This document shows, piece after piece, positions 18,804 through 29,100 of a stretch of DNA of 64,000 nucleotides (position 1 is the first letter of the stretch; every line of letters begins with the position of its first letter). The notes under the pieces are model-generated. The model was given only the letters and a program-made list of their open reading frames with translations. It did no database searches and was not told the origin of the DNA. The position numbers and the translations under genes were made by a program. The stretch is from Alloalcanivorax marinus. GTDB lineage: Bacteria; Pseudomonadota; Gammaproteobacteria; Pseudomonadales; Alcanivoracaceae. The stretch spans positions 48,135-112,134 of the forward strand of contig NZ_JADDOL010000013.1 in the NCBI RefSeq assembly GCF_016906305.1, given 5' to 3'.

Positions 18804-20195
18804 ATGGGCAGCGCCGGCGACGGCTGGAAACCCGAACTCAAAACGAGCAACAAGCCGGTCTATCTTCGTATCGCCGACGCCATCGGCGATGACATCCTGG
18901 CCGGGCGCTTGACCGTGGGCGAACGCCTGCCGCCACTGCGCGACCTGGCGGGTGCCCTCAAGCTCAACTACGCCACCGTGTCCCGGGCCTACAACGAGGC
19001 CCAGCGGCGCGGGCTGATCTATTCGCGGGTGGGGCAGGGCTCCTTCGTCTGTCAGCCGGGCCGGCCCAGCCGGCGCAGCGCCAGCGCCGCCCGCGCCGTG
19101 GACATGACCATGAACCTGCCGCCGGAACCCCGCGATCCGCTGCTGCGCGAGCGCATGGAGGCGGGGTTGCGCTCACTGGGGCCGGACCTGCAGCCGCTGA
19201 TGCGTTACCAGGAATTCGGCGGGTCGGCGGAAGACAGGGAAGCGGCGGTGGCCTGGCTGCAGCGTCGCCCTCTGCGCGTCAGCGAGGACCGGGTGCTGGT
19301 GTGCCCGGGGGTGCAGAGCGCGCTGCTGGCGGTGCTCGGCAGCCTGGCGCGGCCCGGTGACGTGGTGCTTTGCGAGTCGCTGACCTATCCGGGCCTGCGC
19401 GCCATCGCCGGCCAGCTCGGCATTCGCCTGGTGGGGTTGCCGCTGGATGAGGACGGCTTTGACCCGGACGCCCTGGCGCGGCTGTGCGCCGAACACCATC
19501 CCAAGGCGCTGTACTGCAATCCGGTGTTGCTCAACCCGGCGGTGGTGACGCTCAATGAGGAGCGCCGCCACCGGGTGGCGCAGATCGCCCGCAAGCACAA
19601 CCTGCCGATCATCGAGGACGACGCCTATGGTTTGCTGCCCAGTCACCGGCCGCCGGCGCTGGCCAACCTGGTGCCGGAGCTCACCTACTATCTGTGCGGG
19701 TTCAGCAAGTCCCTGGGGGCCGGGTTGCGCGTGGCCTACCTGGCGCTGCCGTCGGCCCGGGTCCGTTCACGGCTCACCGTGACCCTGCGCGCCACCACCG
19801 TGATGGCCTCGCCGATCACCGCCGCGCTGGCCTCCTGCTGGGTGCAGGACGGCACCGCCGATCTGGCGCTGTCGCTGACCCGCCAGGAATCCCAGGCCCG
19901 CCAGGCGCTGGTCACCGAGATTCTCGCCGGCGCCGATTACCGCTCCCACCCGGAGGCGTTCCATGTGTGGCTGAAGATGCCCGAGGCCTGGAGCCGGGTG
20001 GCATTCGCCGCCCGGCTGCGCGCCCAGAACATCAACGTGGTGGTCAGCGATGCCTTCGCCGTCAATGGCAAGCCGCCGGAGGCGGTGCGCCTGTGCCTGG
20101 GCGGCCCGGCCAGCCGCCAGGACCTGGCCCATGCCCTGCACCAGATCGCCGACGCCCTGGAACAGCCCGGCGCCGCCAGCGCCGGCTTCTTCTGA
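18804..20195 (+). CDS. MocR-type (GntR HTH + aminotransferase) regulator
   Basis: A 463-residue PLP-dependent transcription factor. Residues ~14-85 are a GntR winged helix (YLRIADAIGDDILAGRLTVG, LRDLAGALKLNYATVSRAY, GLIYSRVGQGSFV). Residues ~110-455 are an aminotransferase class I fold, with Asn239 in CNPVLLNP, Asp273 in EDDAYG and the PLP-binding Lys302 in GFSKSLGAGLRVAYL. The ATG at 18804 is preceded by GGAGAGG at good spacing and is preferred over ATG 18765 and GTG 18756. It is divergent from the Nit1C operon with repeated boxes between, so it is the likely regulator of that operon. It differs from the regulator type reported for Nit1C in P. fluorescens. The ligand is unknown. Confidence 0.92.
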   Translation: MGSAGDGWKPELKTSNKPVYLRIADAIGDDILAGRLTVGERLPPLRDLAGALKLNYATVSRAYNEAQRRGLIYSRVGQGSFVCQPGRPSRRSASAARAVDMTMNLPPEPRDPLLRERMEAGLRSLGPDLQPLMRYQEFGGSAEDREAAVAWLQRRPLRVSEDRVLVCPGVQSALLAVLGSLARPGDVVLCESLTYPGLRAIAGQLGIRLVGLPLDEDGFDPDALARLCAEHHPKALYCNPVLLNPAVVTLNEERRHRVAQIARKHNLPIIEDDAYGLLPSHRPPALANLVPELTYYLCGFSKSLGAGLRVAYLALPSARVRSRLTVTLRATTVMASPITAALASCWVQDGTADLALSLTRQESQARQALVTEILAGADYRSHPEAFHVWLKMPEAWSRVAFAARLRAQNINVVVSDAFAVNGKPPEAVRLCLGGPASRQDLAHALHQIADALEQPGAASAGFF

Positions 20196-20315
20196 GCCCC
20201 CTGAGCAGGGCAGTGGCACGGTGCCATGGGTCGTGCTAATGTCCCGCCTTCGATCATGGTGGGTACGGAGCCGGGTGACTGAATAACAGGCACCGACCCG
20301 GATTGTGGGGGATAA

Positions 20316-20828
20316 ATGCTGACCGGAACCTTTGACCTGCCCGGCGGGTTGACGCTGCGTCCTGCGCGGACGTCCGACGCCGCCTTTCTGCGTGAGCTGT
20401 ACGCGGCCACCCGGTCGGACCTGAGTCTGTTGCCGGATGCCGAGCTCGCCGCCTCCCTCATCGATCTGCAATTCAACGCCCAGACCGAAGGCTATGGCCG
20501 TGATTTCCCGGAAGCCATGCATTTCATCATCGGCCTGCACCAGGACCGTATCGGCCGGTTGATCCTGGATTTCAGCGCCGGCCGCGTGCACGTGGTGGAT
20601 CTGTCGTTGATTCCCGCCGCCCGTGGTCAGGGGCACGGTGCCTCGCTGCTGCGGGCCATGCAGCGTACCGCCGAGCGGGTGGCCGCGCCGGTGATGCTGG
20701 CGGTGGACCGCGGAAACGCCGGTGCCCGTGAGCTCTACGCCCGGCTCGGTTTCCGCTCCGAAGGCGCCCGTGGCGACTTCCATGAAGCCCTGGTGTGGTG
20801 GCCGCCGACCGTGGAGGCCCGGGCATGA
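20316..20828 (+). CDS. GNAT family N-acetyltransferase
   Basis: A 170-residue acetyltransferase. It begins LTLRPARTSDAAFLRELYAA, has a VVDLSLIPAARGQGHGASLL acetyl-CoA loop (R-G-Q-G-H-G pattern) around residues 93-112, and ends with NAGARELYARLGFRSEG. The acceptor is unknown. The stop overlaps the next start by four bases (ATGA), coupling it to a DUF6916-like gene and, through it, to the tail-collar gene set. The same GNAT next to microcystin-dependent-type genes is a recurring bacterial arrangement, so it could modify one of those proteins (inference). Confidence 0.93.
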   Translation: MLTGTFDLPGGLTLRPARTSDAAFLRELYAATRSDLSLLPDAELAASLIDLQFNAQTEGYGRDFPEAMHFIIGLHQDRIGRLILDFSAGRVHVVDLSLIPAARGQGHGASLLRAMQRTAERVAAPVMLAVDRGNAGARELYARLGFRSEGARGDFHEALVWWPPTVEARA

Positions 20829-21097
20829 GTCTGACCCTGACCCAGGCCCGGGCGGCTCTGGATAGTGGCTTCGTGCTCGATCTGACGCCGCCGTTGACCC
20901 TGTGGTTGCGGGAGGTGAATCCGGTCACCGGCCCGGGTGAGGCCTTTTCAATGATTTTCCATGCCCCGGCGGAGCCGGCCCTGTCGCAGCAAACCTACCG
21001 CCTGCGTCACGAGACGCTGGGCGAGCAGTGGCTGTTCCTGGTGCCGCTTTCCGAAGGGGGCGAAGGCGCCGTCTACGAGGCGCTGTTCAATAACTGA
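20825..21097 (+). CDS. DUF6916-like small protein
   Basis: A 90-residue protein with no signal peptide. The core runs LTLWLREVNP, FSMIFHAPAEPALSQQTYRLRHETLGEQWLFLVPLS, an all-beta pattern. The next protein (142 residues) has the same order: strand, FMLDFSTAP, LPEGRWPLEHPTAGRVTLYIQP. The two are therefore likely paralogues, one cytosolic and one exported. Function unknown. Start ATG 20825 overlaps the GNAT stop; an open frame from 20795 is only upstream read-through. Confidence 0.75.
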   Translation: MSLTLTQARAALDSGFVLDLTPPLTLWLREVNPVTGPGEAFSMIFHAPAEPALSQQTYRLRHETLGEQWLFLVPLSEGGEGAVYEALFNN

Positions 21098-21139
21098 ATC
21101 CGACCGGCGCAAGCCGGCATGTTGATTGTGGGGGAAAAG

Positions 21140-21568
21140 ATGGACCGACGCGCCTTTCTGGTCGGGGTGGCGACCCTGCCCATGTTGATGGCCGGCTGTG
21201 GCGGTGGTGGCGGTGGCGATGCCGCCGCCGAGCCCGTCACGCCGTCGCTGGAGGAGGCGCGCTCCCTGCGGGCCCGCCTGTTCCGTTCCCTGGAGGGGCA
21301 GACGTTTTATCTGGGTCATCCCACCTACGGCGTGGTGGACGCCGTGCTGGAGCGGGTGGTGGACCATACCGTGGACGACACGGTGGAGCAGTTCATGCTG
21401 GATTTCTCCACCGCCCCCGGGGTGGATCTGCCTGAAGGCCGCTGGCCCCTGGAACACCCCACCGCCGGTCGCGTGACCCTGTACATCCAGCCCGCCGACG
21501 GCGACCCGGACCGGGACCGCTACCAGGCGGTGTTCAGCCAGCTCAACGGCACCGGCGAGGAGGAATAA
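21140..21568 (+). CDS. Tat-type lipoprotein with DUF6916-like domain
   Basis: A 142-residue protein. It starts MDRRAFLVG, a twin-arginine motif, followed by a hydrophobic stretch and the lipobox LMAGC with a glycine run after the cysteine. It is predicted to be exported folded and then lipidated. The rest has LRARLFRSLEGQTFYLGHPT and a DUF6916-like strand pattern shared with the 90-residue protein just upstream. ATG at 21140 follows GGGGAAAAG and is preferred to an upstream start at 21119. It ends three bases before the first tail-collar gene, implying co-translation with that gene. Confidence 0.8.
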   Translation: MDRRAFLVGVATLPMLMAGCGGGGGGDAAAEPVTPSLEEARSLRARLFRSLEGQTFYLGHPTYGVVDAVLERVVDHTVDDTVEQFMLDFSTAPGVDLPEGRWPLEHPTAGRVTLYIQPADGDPDRDRYQAVFSQLNGTGEEE

Positions 21569-21571
21569 GCC

Positions 21572-22087
21572 ATGTCCGAACCTTTCGTGGGCGAAATTCG
21601 CCTGTTCGCCGGCAATTTCGCGCCCCGTGGCTGGGCGTTCTGCGACGGCCAGGTGCTGGCGGTGAGCCAGAACGACGCCCTGTTTTCCCTGCTCGGAACC
21701 GTCTACGGCGGCGATGGCCAGACCACCTTCGGCTTGCCGGATTTGCGCGGTCGCGTTCCGGTACACGCCGGCCAGGGCCCGGGGCTCACCGAGCGGCCTC
21801 TGGGAAGTGCCTGGGGGGAGGAGAAGGTAACGCTGAACGGCAACCAGATTCCCGGCCATGAGCACCGGCCCCGGGGGACCTCGGCGGCGGCGAGCAGCCG
21901 TTTCCCCGAGGGCAACGTCTGGGCCGGTGCCCCCAATGCCATTTATCGGCGGGACACCCCGGACCAGACCATGGCCGCCGGCCTGGTGGAGCCGGCCGGC
22001 GGGAACCAGCCGCACGACAACATGATGCCGTTCCTGGGGGTGCACTTCATCATCGCCCTGTTCGGCATCTATCCGAGCCGAAACTAG
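21572..22087 (+). CDS. Tail-collar domain protein 1 (microcystin-dependent-protein type)
   Basis: A 171-residue protein of the phage tail collar / 'microcystin-dependent protein' family. The N-terminal ~60 residues carry the diagnostic segments GEIRLFAGNFAPRGWAFCDG, YGGDGQTTFGLPDLRGRVP and a GQGPGLT loop. The C-terminal part ends in a hydrophobic strand VHFIIALFGIYPSRN, shared by all three copies. No signal peptide is visible. These proteins have the fold of phage short-tail-fibre collar regions, but no other phage gene is nearby. Role unknown; a cell-surface or secreted fibre is possible. Confidence 0.92.
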   Translation: MSEPFVGEIRLFAGNFAPRGWAFCDGQVLAVSQNDALFSLLGTVYGGDGQTTFGLPDLRGRVPVHAGQGPGLTERPLGSAWGEEKVTLNGNQIPGHEHRPRGTSAAASSRFPEGNVWAGAPNAIYRRDTPDQTMAAGLVEPAGGNQPHDNMMPFLGVHFIIALFGIYPSRN

Positions 22088-22099
22088 GAGGGCCCCGCC

Positions 22100-22612
22100 A
22101 TGTCCGAACCCTTTCTCGCCGAGATCCGCATTGTCGGGTTCAACTTCGCGCCCCGGGGCTGGGCGTTCTGCGATGGCCAGATTCTGCCCATCAACCAGAA
22201 CCAGGCCATGTACTCCCTGCTGGGGACCGCCTATGGCGGCGACGGCCGGGTCTCCTTCGCGCTGCCGGATCTGCGCGGCCGCGCCCCGACCCACCTCGGC
22301 GGGGCCGACGACCCGATCACCCAGGGGCAGAAGTTCGGCACCGAAACGCACATCCTGAGCCAGGCGGAAATGCCCGCGCACAGCCATGGTGTTCGCGCCA
22401 GCAGTGCGCCCGCCGACGCCACCACGCCGGGTGGTCACACCTGGGGGGTGACCAGCCAGGCGTTTTATGGCCCGGCGGCGGGGCTGGCCATGGCGTCCGG
22501 GGCGGTGGACGCCAACCACAGCGGTGCCGCCCAGGCCCACCAGAACTGCCAGCCGTCGCTGGCGCTGAACTTCTGCATTGCCCTGCAGGGGCTGTTTCCG
22601 TCCCGGAACTGA
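22100..22612 (+). CDS. Tail-collar domain protein 2
   Basis: A 170-residue paralogue of the preceding protein. It shares AEIRIVGFNFAPRGWAFCDG, AYGGDGRVSFALPDLRGRAP and the terminal ALNFCIALQGLFPSRN. The middle differs: the GQGPGLT loop is replaced by a longer segment (GGADDPITQGQKFGTE). Divergence is concentrated in the central, probably exposed, region while both ends are held constant, as expected for subunits sharing an assembly interface. A GGAGG site lies before ATG 22100. Confidence 0.92.
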   Translation: MSEPFLAEIRIVGFNFAPRGWAFCDGQILPINQNQAMYSLLGTAYGGDGRVSFALPDLRGRAPTHLGGADDPITQGQKFGTETHILSQAEMPAHSHGVRASSAPADATTPGGHTWGVTSQAFYGPAAGLAMASGAVDANHSGAAQAHQNCQPSLALNFCIALQGLFPSRN

Positions 22613-22621
22613 GAGGCGACC

Positions 22622-23149
22622 ATGTCCGAACCCTTCATCGCGGAAATCCGTATCTTCGCCGGCAGTTTCTCGCCCCGTGGCTGGGCCTTCTGCAACGGCC
22701 AGTTGCTGCCGATCGCTCAGAATACGGCGCTCTTTTCCCTGACGGGCACCACCTACGGCGGCGACGGGCGCACCACCTTCGGGCTGCCGGACCTGCAGGG
22801 CCGCGCGCCCTTGCACGCGGGCCAGGGGCCGGGTCTCACCGACCGCCGCCTGGGCGAAAAGGGCGGCGCCGCCACCGTGACGCTCACCGAAGCGCAGATG
22901 CCGGTCCATGGCCACGGTGACATCCGCGCCAGCAGTGGCGGGCCGGACAGTGCCTCGCCGGACGGCGCCATCTGGGCCGGCGACCGGCGCAGCCGGGCCC
23001 GGGTCTACAGCGACGGCGCCGCCGACGTGCACATGTCGCCGCAGGCTCTGGAAACCGCCGGTGGCTCCCACCCGCACAACAATCGACAACCCGGCCTGGG
23101 ACTCAATTTCATCATTGCCTTGGTGGGGCTTTTCCCGTCCAGGTCGTGA
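22622..23149 (+). CDS. Tail-collar domain protein 3
   Basis: A 175-residue third paralogue with AEIRIFAGSFSPRGWAFCNG, TYGGDGRTTFGLPDLQGRAP, HAGQGPGLTDRRLGEKGG and the C-terminal LGLNFIIALVGLFPSRS. It is closest to copy 1 by its GQGPGLT loop and differs in the region around residues 95-140. GAGGCGACC precedes ATG 22622. Forty bases later the very large surface-protein gene starts on the same strand, so all five small genes and the large one may be a single transcript. Confidence 0.92.
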   Translation: MSEPFIAEIRIFAGSFSPRGWAFCNGQLLPIAQNTALFSLTGTTYGGDGRTTFGLPDLQGRAPLHAGQGPGLTDRRLGEKGGAATVTLTEAQMPVHGHGDIRASSGGPDSASPDGAIWAGDRRSRARVYSDGAADVHMSPQALETAGGSHPHNNRQPGLGLNFIIALVGLFPSRS

Positions 23150-23189
23150 CGCGCGGCGCGCCGCGCCTTTGCTATTTTTGGGGGACAAT

Positions 23190-26100
23190 GTGAGAACCAA
23201 TAAAGGAACCGCCCGGCCCCGTGGCCCGGCCGGGCTACTGGGACGTGCGCTGGTGACTCTGGGGCTGCTGGGGCTGGCCTCCCTGTCCCAGGCGCTCACC
23301 CTGACGGTGAACAGCAATGGAGATGCCGCCGGCGGTGATTGCCAGGGCGGCGGCGTCTGCACGCTGCGCCAGGCGGTCACCGAGGCCAACGCCATTCCCG
23401 AGAGCAGCGAAGCGCTGGTGACCATCAACCTGCCGGTGGGGACCTACACCCTCGGCGCCACCCTGGTGATCGAGCGTGCCATGACATTGGTCGGTGGCGG
23501 CGGTGATCAGGACGCGGACCCCACCGCCACCATCCTGCAGGCGGGCACCACCGCCGGGGAGGCGGCCAATGGCCAGCTGTTCCGCATCAATCCCTCTTAC
23601 AGCAACGCCTTCGACACCCGCTTTGCCGCCCTGTGGCTGCGCCATGGCTACAACAACGGCAACGGCTACGGCGGCGCCCTGGATTGGGACGGCAGCGAGG
23701 ACGCCACCGGCAACGGCGCCGGCACCCTGACCCTCTACAACACCCTGTTCACCGACAACGTGGTCGACAGCCCGGCCGGCACCGGCGGTGCCGTGGCCGC
23801 CTTCTACGGCGCCGAGGTCCGGGTGGAGCGATCCGTTTTCCGCGACAACCGGGTGGAGCACAACGGCACCCCGGCGGGTGATAGCGGCGCCCTGTCCGTA
23901 AGCCACACCGGCACCGTGACCCTGGACCGGGTCGCCATTAACGGCAACCGGGCCGGCAGCGCCGGCGGCGTCGGCCTTTATCAGATCGGCGCCCGGGCGG
24001 AGGTCATCGACAGCACCCTGGCCGACAACGAAGCCGCCAGCGGCCCCGGCGGCGGTTTGGTGATCGCCGACCTGGACGGCGAAGCACACCTCACCAACAG
24101 CACCTTCTCCGGCAACCGCGCCGCCACCAACGGCGGCGGCCTGAATCTGGCGCCGGCGGCCGGTGCCTCCGAGCTGCGGCTGGTGCACGTCACCGCCACC
24201 GGCAACACCGCCGACAGCGGCGGCACCGGCAACGGCCGGGGCGGCGGCCTGAACGTGGCCAACGACAACGCCCCGGTGACCCTCTACAACACCCTGGTGG
24301 CGGTCAACCGCCTGGGGAACGACGAGGCCAGCGACGTGGGCGGCGATCTGGATGGCAACAGCGCCCACAACCTGGTCGGCACCGGTGGCGCCGGCGGCCT
24401 GGCGGACGGTGTCCAGGGCAACCAGGTGGGCGTGGCCGAACCGGGCCTGACTGAGCTGGCCGACAACAACGGCTTCACCCGCACCGTGGCCCTGGCCAAC
24501 GGCAGCCCGGCGCTGGACGCCGGCGATGCCGGCCTGCCCGGCGCCAATCTCGCCACCGACCAGCGCGGCTGGCGGCGGGCCGTCGCCGCGGCCTCGGCCA
24601 CCCCCCTGGCGACCCCGGACATCGGCGCCTACGAGGCCCATCCCACCCTCAGCCTGATCGCCGATAATGAAATCCTCGGCCTGCTCGAGGGCGCGCCCAC
24701 CCGGGACCTGGATTTCTATGTGGGTGATGCCGACCAGACCCCGTTGCTGACACTCAGCGTGAGCGCCGACGACACCACCCTGTTGCCCGCATCCGGCCTG
24801 CGGCTGAGTGGCACCGGCAACGCCCGCACCCTGTCTCTGACCCCGGCGGCGGGGGAGTACGGCACCACCACCGTGACCCTGACCGCCACCGGCTATACCA
24901 ATAATGGTGGCGTCCAGGAAAGCCACCAGAGTCAGGAGACTTTCCAGTTCCGGGTGATCCCGCCACCGGAGCTGACCCTGACCAAGACGCACGGCGGCGA
25001 TTTTCACCAGGGCCAGACCGGCGCCACCTACACCCTGACCGTGGGCAACCAGGGCCCGGGGGACACCCTGGACAGCCCCGTCACCCTGACCGACACCTTG
25101 CCCGCCGGCCTGTCCGCCACCGCCCTGAGCGGCACCGGCTGGAACTGCAATGTGGCCACGGTCAGCTGCACCCGTGACGACGTCCTCGCCCCGGGCGCCG
25201 GCTACCCCCCGGTGACCCTGACCGTGGACGTGGCCGGCGACGCCGCCGCCAGCCTCACCAACCAGGCCATGGTGACCGGCGGCGGCGACGTGGACGGCGC
25301 CACCGCCACGGATCCCACCAAGGTCCTGGTGGCCACCACCACCGCCCTGGCCACCGGCGGCGCCAGCGCCTACGGGCAGACCATCAACCTGGTCGCCACC
25401 GTGAGCCCGGGCAGCGCCACCGGTAACGTCAGCTTCGAACGCGCCAACGGCACCGGCTGGGATAGCCTGGGCACCGCCACCCTCAACGGCGGCACCGCTG
25501 TCTTCAGCATCCCGGACGGTTACGGTGTCGGCGCTTATACGTTCCGCGCCAGTTATCCCGGGGACGACGATCACTACCAGAGCGGCCCCACCAGCACCGG
25601 CCACACGGTCACCAAGGCGGACCAGACCCTCACCTTCTCGCCGCCGTCCACGGTCACCTTCGGCGACAGCGCTTTCACCCTCAGCGCCAGCAGCGACGCC
25701 GGCCTGACGCCCAGCTTCGCCAGTTCCGACAGCGACGTGATCGCGGTGAGCGGCACCACCGCCACCATCGTCGGCGCCGGCAGCGTGACGCTCACCGCCA
25801 GCCAGGCGGGCAACGGCAATTACAACGCGGCCACCCCGGTGAACCGCACGGTGACCGTGGACCCGCGTACGGTGACGCTCACCGTCACCGGCACCGACCG
25901 CACCTATGACGGCAGCCCCAAGGCGGTGACCGTGACCACCACCCCCGCCGGCGTGCCGGTGACGGTAACCTATGACGGCGTCGCCACCGCGCCCACCGAC
26001 GCCGGCGACTACGCGGTTCACGTGGAGACCGACGACGGCAACTACGCCGGCGACACCGACGTCACCCTGACCATCGCCAAGGCCGGCCAGACCGTTACCT

Positions 26101-29100
26101 TCCCGGCGCTGGCCACGTACACCGTGGGGGACGCCGCCTTCGCTCTGGGCGGCAGCGCCTCCTCCGGGCTGCCGGTGAGCTACGCCAGCGACAACCCGGG
26201 CGTGGTCACCGTCAGCGGCGGCGCCGCTACCATCATTGGCGCCGGCAGCGCCACGATCACCGCCAGTCAGGCGGGCAGTGACAACTACCTGCCGGCCGGC
26301 GACGTGGCGCGCACCCTGGTGGTGGAAAAAGCCGCCCAGACCATCACTTTCCCGGCGCCGGCCCCGCTCACCGTGGGAGATCCGGGTTTCAACCTGGGCG
26401 CCAGCGTGGACTCCGGCCTGACCCTGAGCTATGCCAGCGCCACCCCGGCGGTGGCCACCGTGGACAGCGCCGGCAACGTGACGCCGGTGGGCGCCGGCAG
26501 CACTGAACTGACCGTGTCCCAGGCCGGCAATGACGACTACCTGGCCGCCAGCGTCAGCCGCACCCTGACCGTGGCCAAGCAGGGTCAGACGCTGACCTTT
26601 GACGCCATCGCCGACCAGGATTACCCGGGTTCGCCGATCCAGGTGCCGCTCAGCGCCCGCAGCGACCGGAGCCTGCCGATCACCTTCCGGGTGGACAGCG
26701 GCCCGGCCAGCGTGGCCGGAGACACCCTCACCGTGAACGGCACCGGCACCATCACCGTGGTGGCGGAGCAGGCCGGCAACGACGAAGTGGCCGAAGCCAG
26801 CACGACGCGCAGTTTCCAGTCCCGCGCCGCCGATGACGCCAGCTGGACGGTGGGCACCTGCGCCGACGGCGGCGAGCCGGACAGCCTGCGGGTGATTCTG
26901 GATAACGCCGTGGACGGCAATACGGTGGGCTTCCGGTCCGGCCTGGACTGCACCGGCGCCAACGCCATCCGCATCGCCGATGGCGGCACCCTGGTGATCG
27001 ACCAGGCTCTGGACATTGACGGCCAGGGCGCGGACATCGAGATCAGCGGTGAAGGCCGGGTCGGTGTTCTGAGCGTGGCCGCCACCACCGGTCCGGTGCG
27101 GGTGGCGGGCCTGACCCTGCGCGAGGGCAACGCCGCCTTCGGGGGCGGTCTGAACGTGGAGAATTTCTCCGCTGCCCTGACCCTGGAGGCCCTCAGTCTG
27201 ATCGACAACCGGGCCACCGACCGGGGCGGCGCCCTGGCAATCGGGCTGACCGGCCCGGCGGCCAGCGCCGGGCTCGGCAACCTGACCCTGGCCGGCAACG
27301 AGGCCGGCGGACAGGGCGGGGCGCTCGCCCTGGAGGCGGACAGCGCGGTCACAGTCACCGCCAGCCACCTCAGTCTTGCCGGCAACCGCGCGCCGAACGG
27401 CGCCCTCGCCGATCTGGTGGGACCGGTGACCCTGGAGCTGCGCAACAGCGTGGTGGCCGGCGACGCCACCTTCAGCACGGCGCCGCTGCCCGCCAACCCG
27501 GGCCTGACGCCGACCCTCACCTTCACCGACTCGGTGGTGGAGGGCGGCTATCCCGCCGGCCAGGGCATCATCGACGCCGCGCCGCTGTGGACCCGCCAGG
27601 GCGCCCGGTACGCGTTGCTGCCGGGCAGCCCGGCCATCGGCGCCGTCCCGCCGGGCCAGTGTCTGGCCACCGATCAACGTGGCGTGGCGCGCACCGGTCG
27701 CTGTGACGCCGGGGCCTGGCAGTCGCGCGGCTTCACCCTGACGCTGGCCGGCGGCGACGATCAGGAAACCCTGGTGGACGCGGACTTCGACGTGCCCCTG
27801 GCGGTGACCGTGACCAGTGGCCAGAACGAACCGGTGGCCGGCGGTGAAATCACCTTCACCGCGCCGGCCACCGGCGCCGGCCTGGACGGCGCCCCGCTGA
27901 CCGCGGCCATCGACGCCGACGGCCTGGCGTCCGTGGCGGTCACCGCCAACGGCGTGGTGGGCGAGTACCTGGCCAGCGCCGACGCGGCCGGCGCCGACGC
28001 GCCGGTGACCTTCAATCTGGCGAACCGACCCATCGGCACCGCGCTGACCCTGGCGGCGGCCACCCCGGCCACCGTGAACACGGACTTCGACCTCACCGCC
28101 ACCCTGAGCGCCGACGCGGCCCTGCCCAGCGGCGCGGTGGATTTCCAGATCGAGGACAACGGCACCTGGACCGACCTGGGCAGCCGTGCCCTGGCCGCCG
28201 ACACCGCCGTCTACACCCTCAGCGGCGGCCTGGCCGCCGGTGAGTACCGGTTCCGGGCCCGCTTCCCGGGCAACGCCACCCACGAAGCCAGCGACTGGGC
28301 GGAAGCCTCCGGCGCCGTCTATCCGCCTCTGGCGGTGGACGATGGCGGCGGCGCGCCGCTGCCCGCGGGCGGCGACCGCACCCTGACCATCCAGGGCGGC
28401 GAGGGCGGTGACTACCTGGTGGACGTGCGTGCCCCCGGCGGCGGTCTGTCCAGCCTGACGCCCGCCTGTGGCGCCGGCACCTGCACGGTGCGCTTCCAGG
28501 CGCCGGACACCGGCGCTTTCGCCGGTACCTATCAGGTCACCGTGATCGACCGCGAAACCGGCTGGCAACGGGTGGTGGAGATCGTCGTGCCACTGTCGCT
28601 GAGCGCCGACCGGGCCACCCTGCTGAGCCTGGACCCGCAACGCCATTCCGCCGCCGTCACGGTCACCGGCGCCGCCCCCGGCGCCACCGTCACCCTGGCC
28701 CCTGACGCCGCCGCCCAGGGCGCCGGCATCCAGACCGACGGTCCGGCCAGCGCCGGCGATGAGGCCGACAACGGTAACCCGGCCGGCTTCACGGTGACCG
28801 CGCCGGACGGGCTCGCCACGGCCTTGCCGGTGACCCTGACCGCCGCCTCGCCGGGGCTGGCGGACGGCACCCTGGCCATGCGCGCCGAACCGGCCACCGT
28901 GTACCAGGGCGTGATCCTGGACTCGCTGGGCGCGCCCCTGCCCGACGCCGAGGTGGTGCTGCTCCAGGAGACCCGCGCCCGTGCCTTGTTGCCGCCCCTG
29001 GACGACGAGAACGGCGAGCGCTACCTGGCCACTACCGACATCAACGGCGACTTCGTGCTCTACGCCCCGCCGCTGAACGCCGGCGCCGTCCACTGGCTGG

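Noticed and set aside
21572..23149. Prophage interpretation of the three tail-collar genes
   Set aside because: No capsid, portal, terminase, lysis, integrase or other tail gene is nearby; tail-collar proteins of this type are frequent outside phages.
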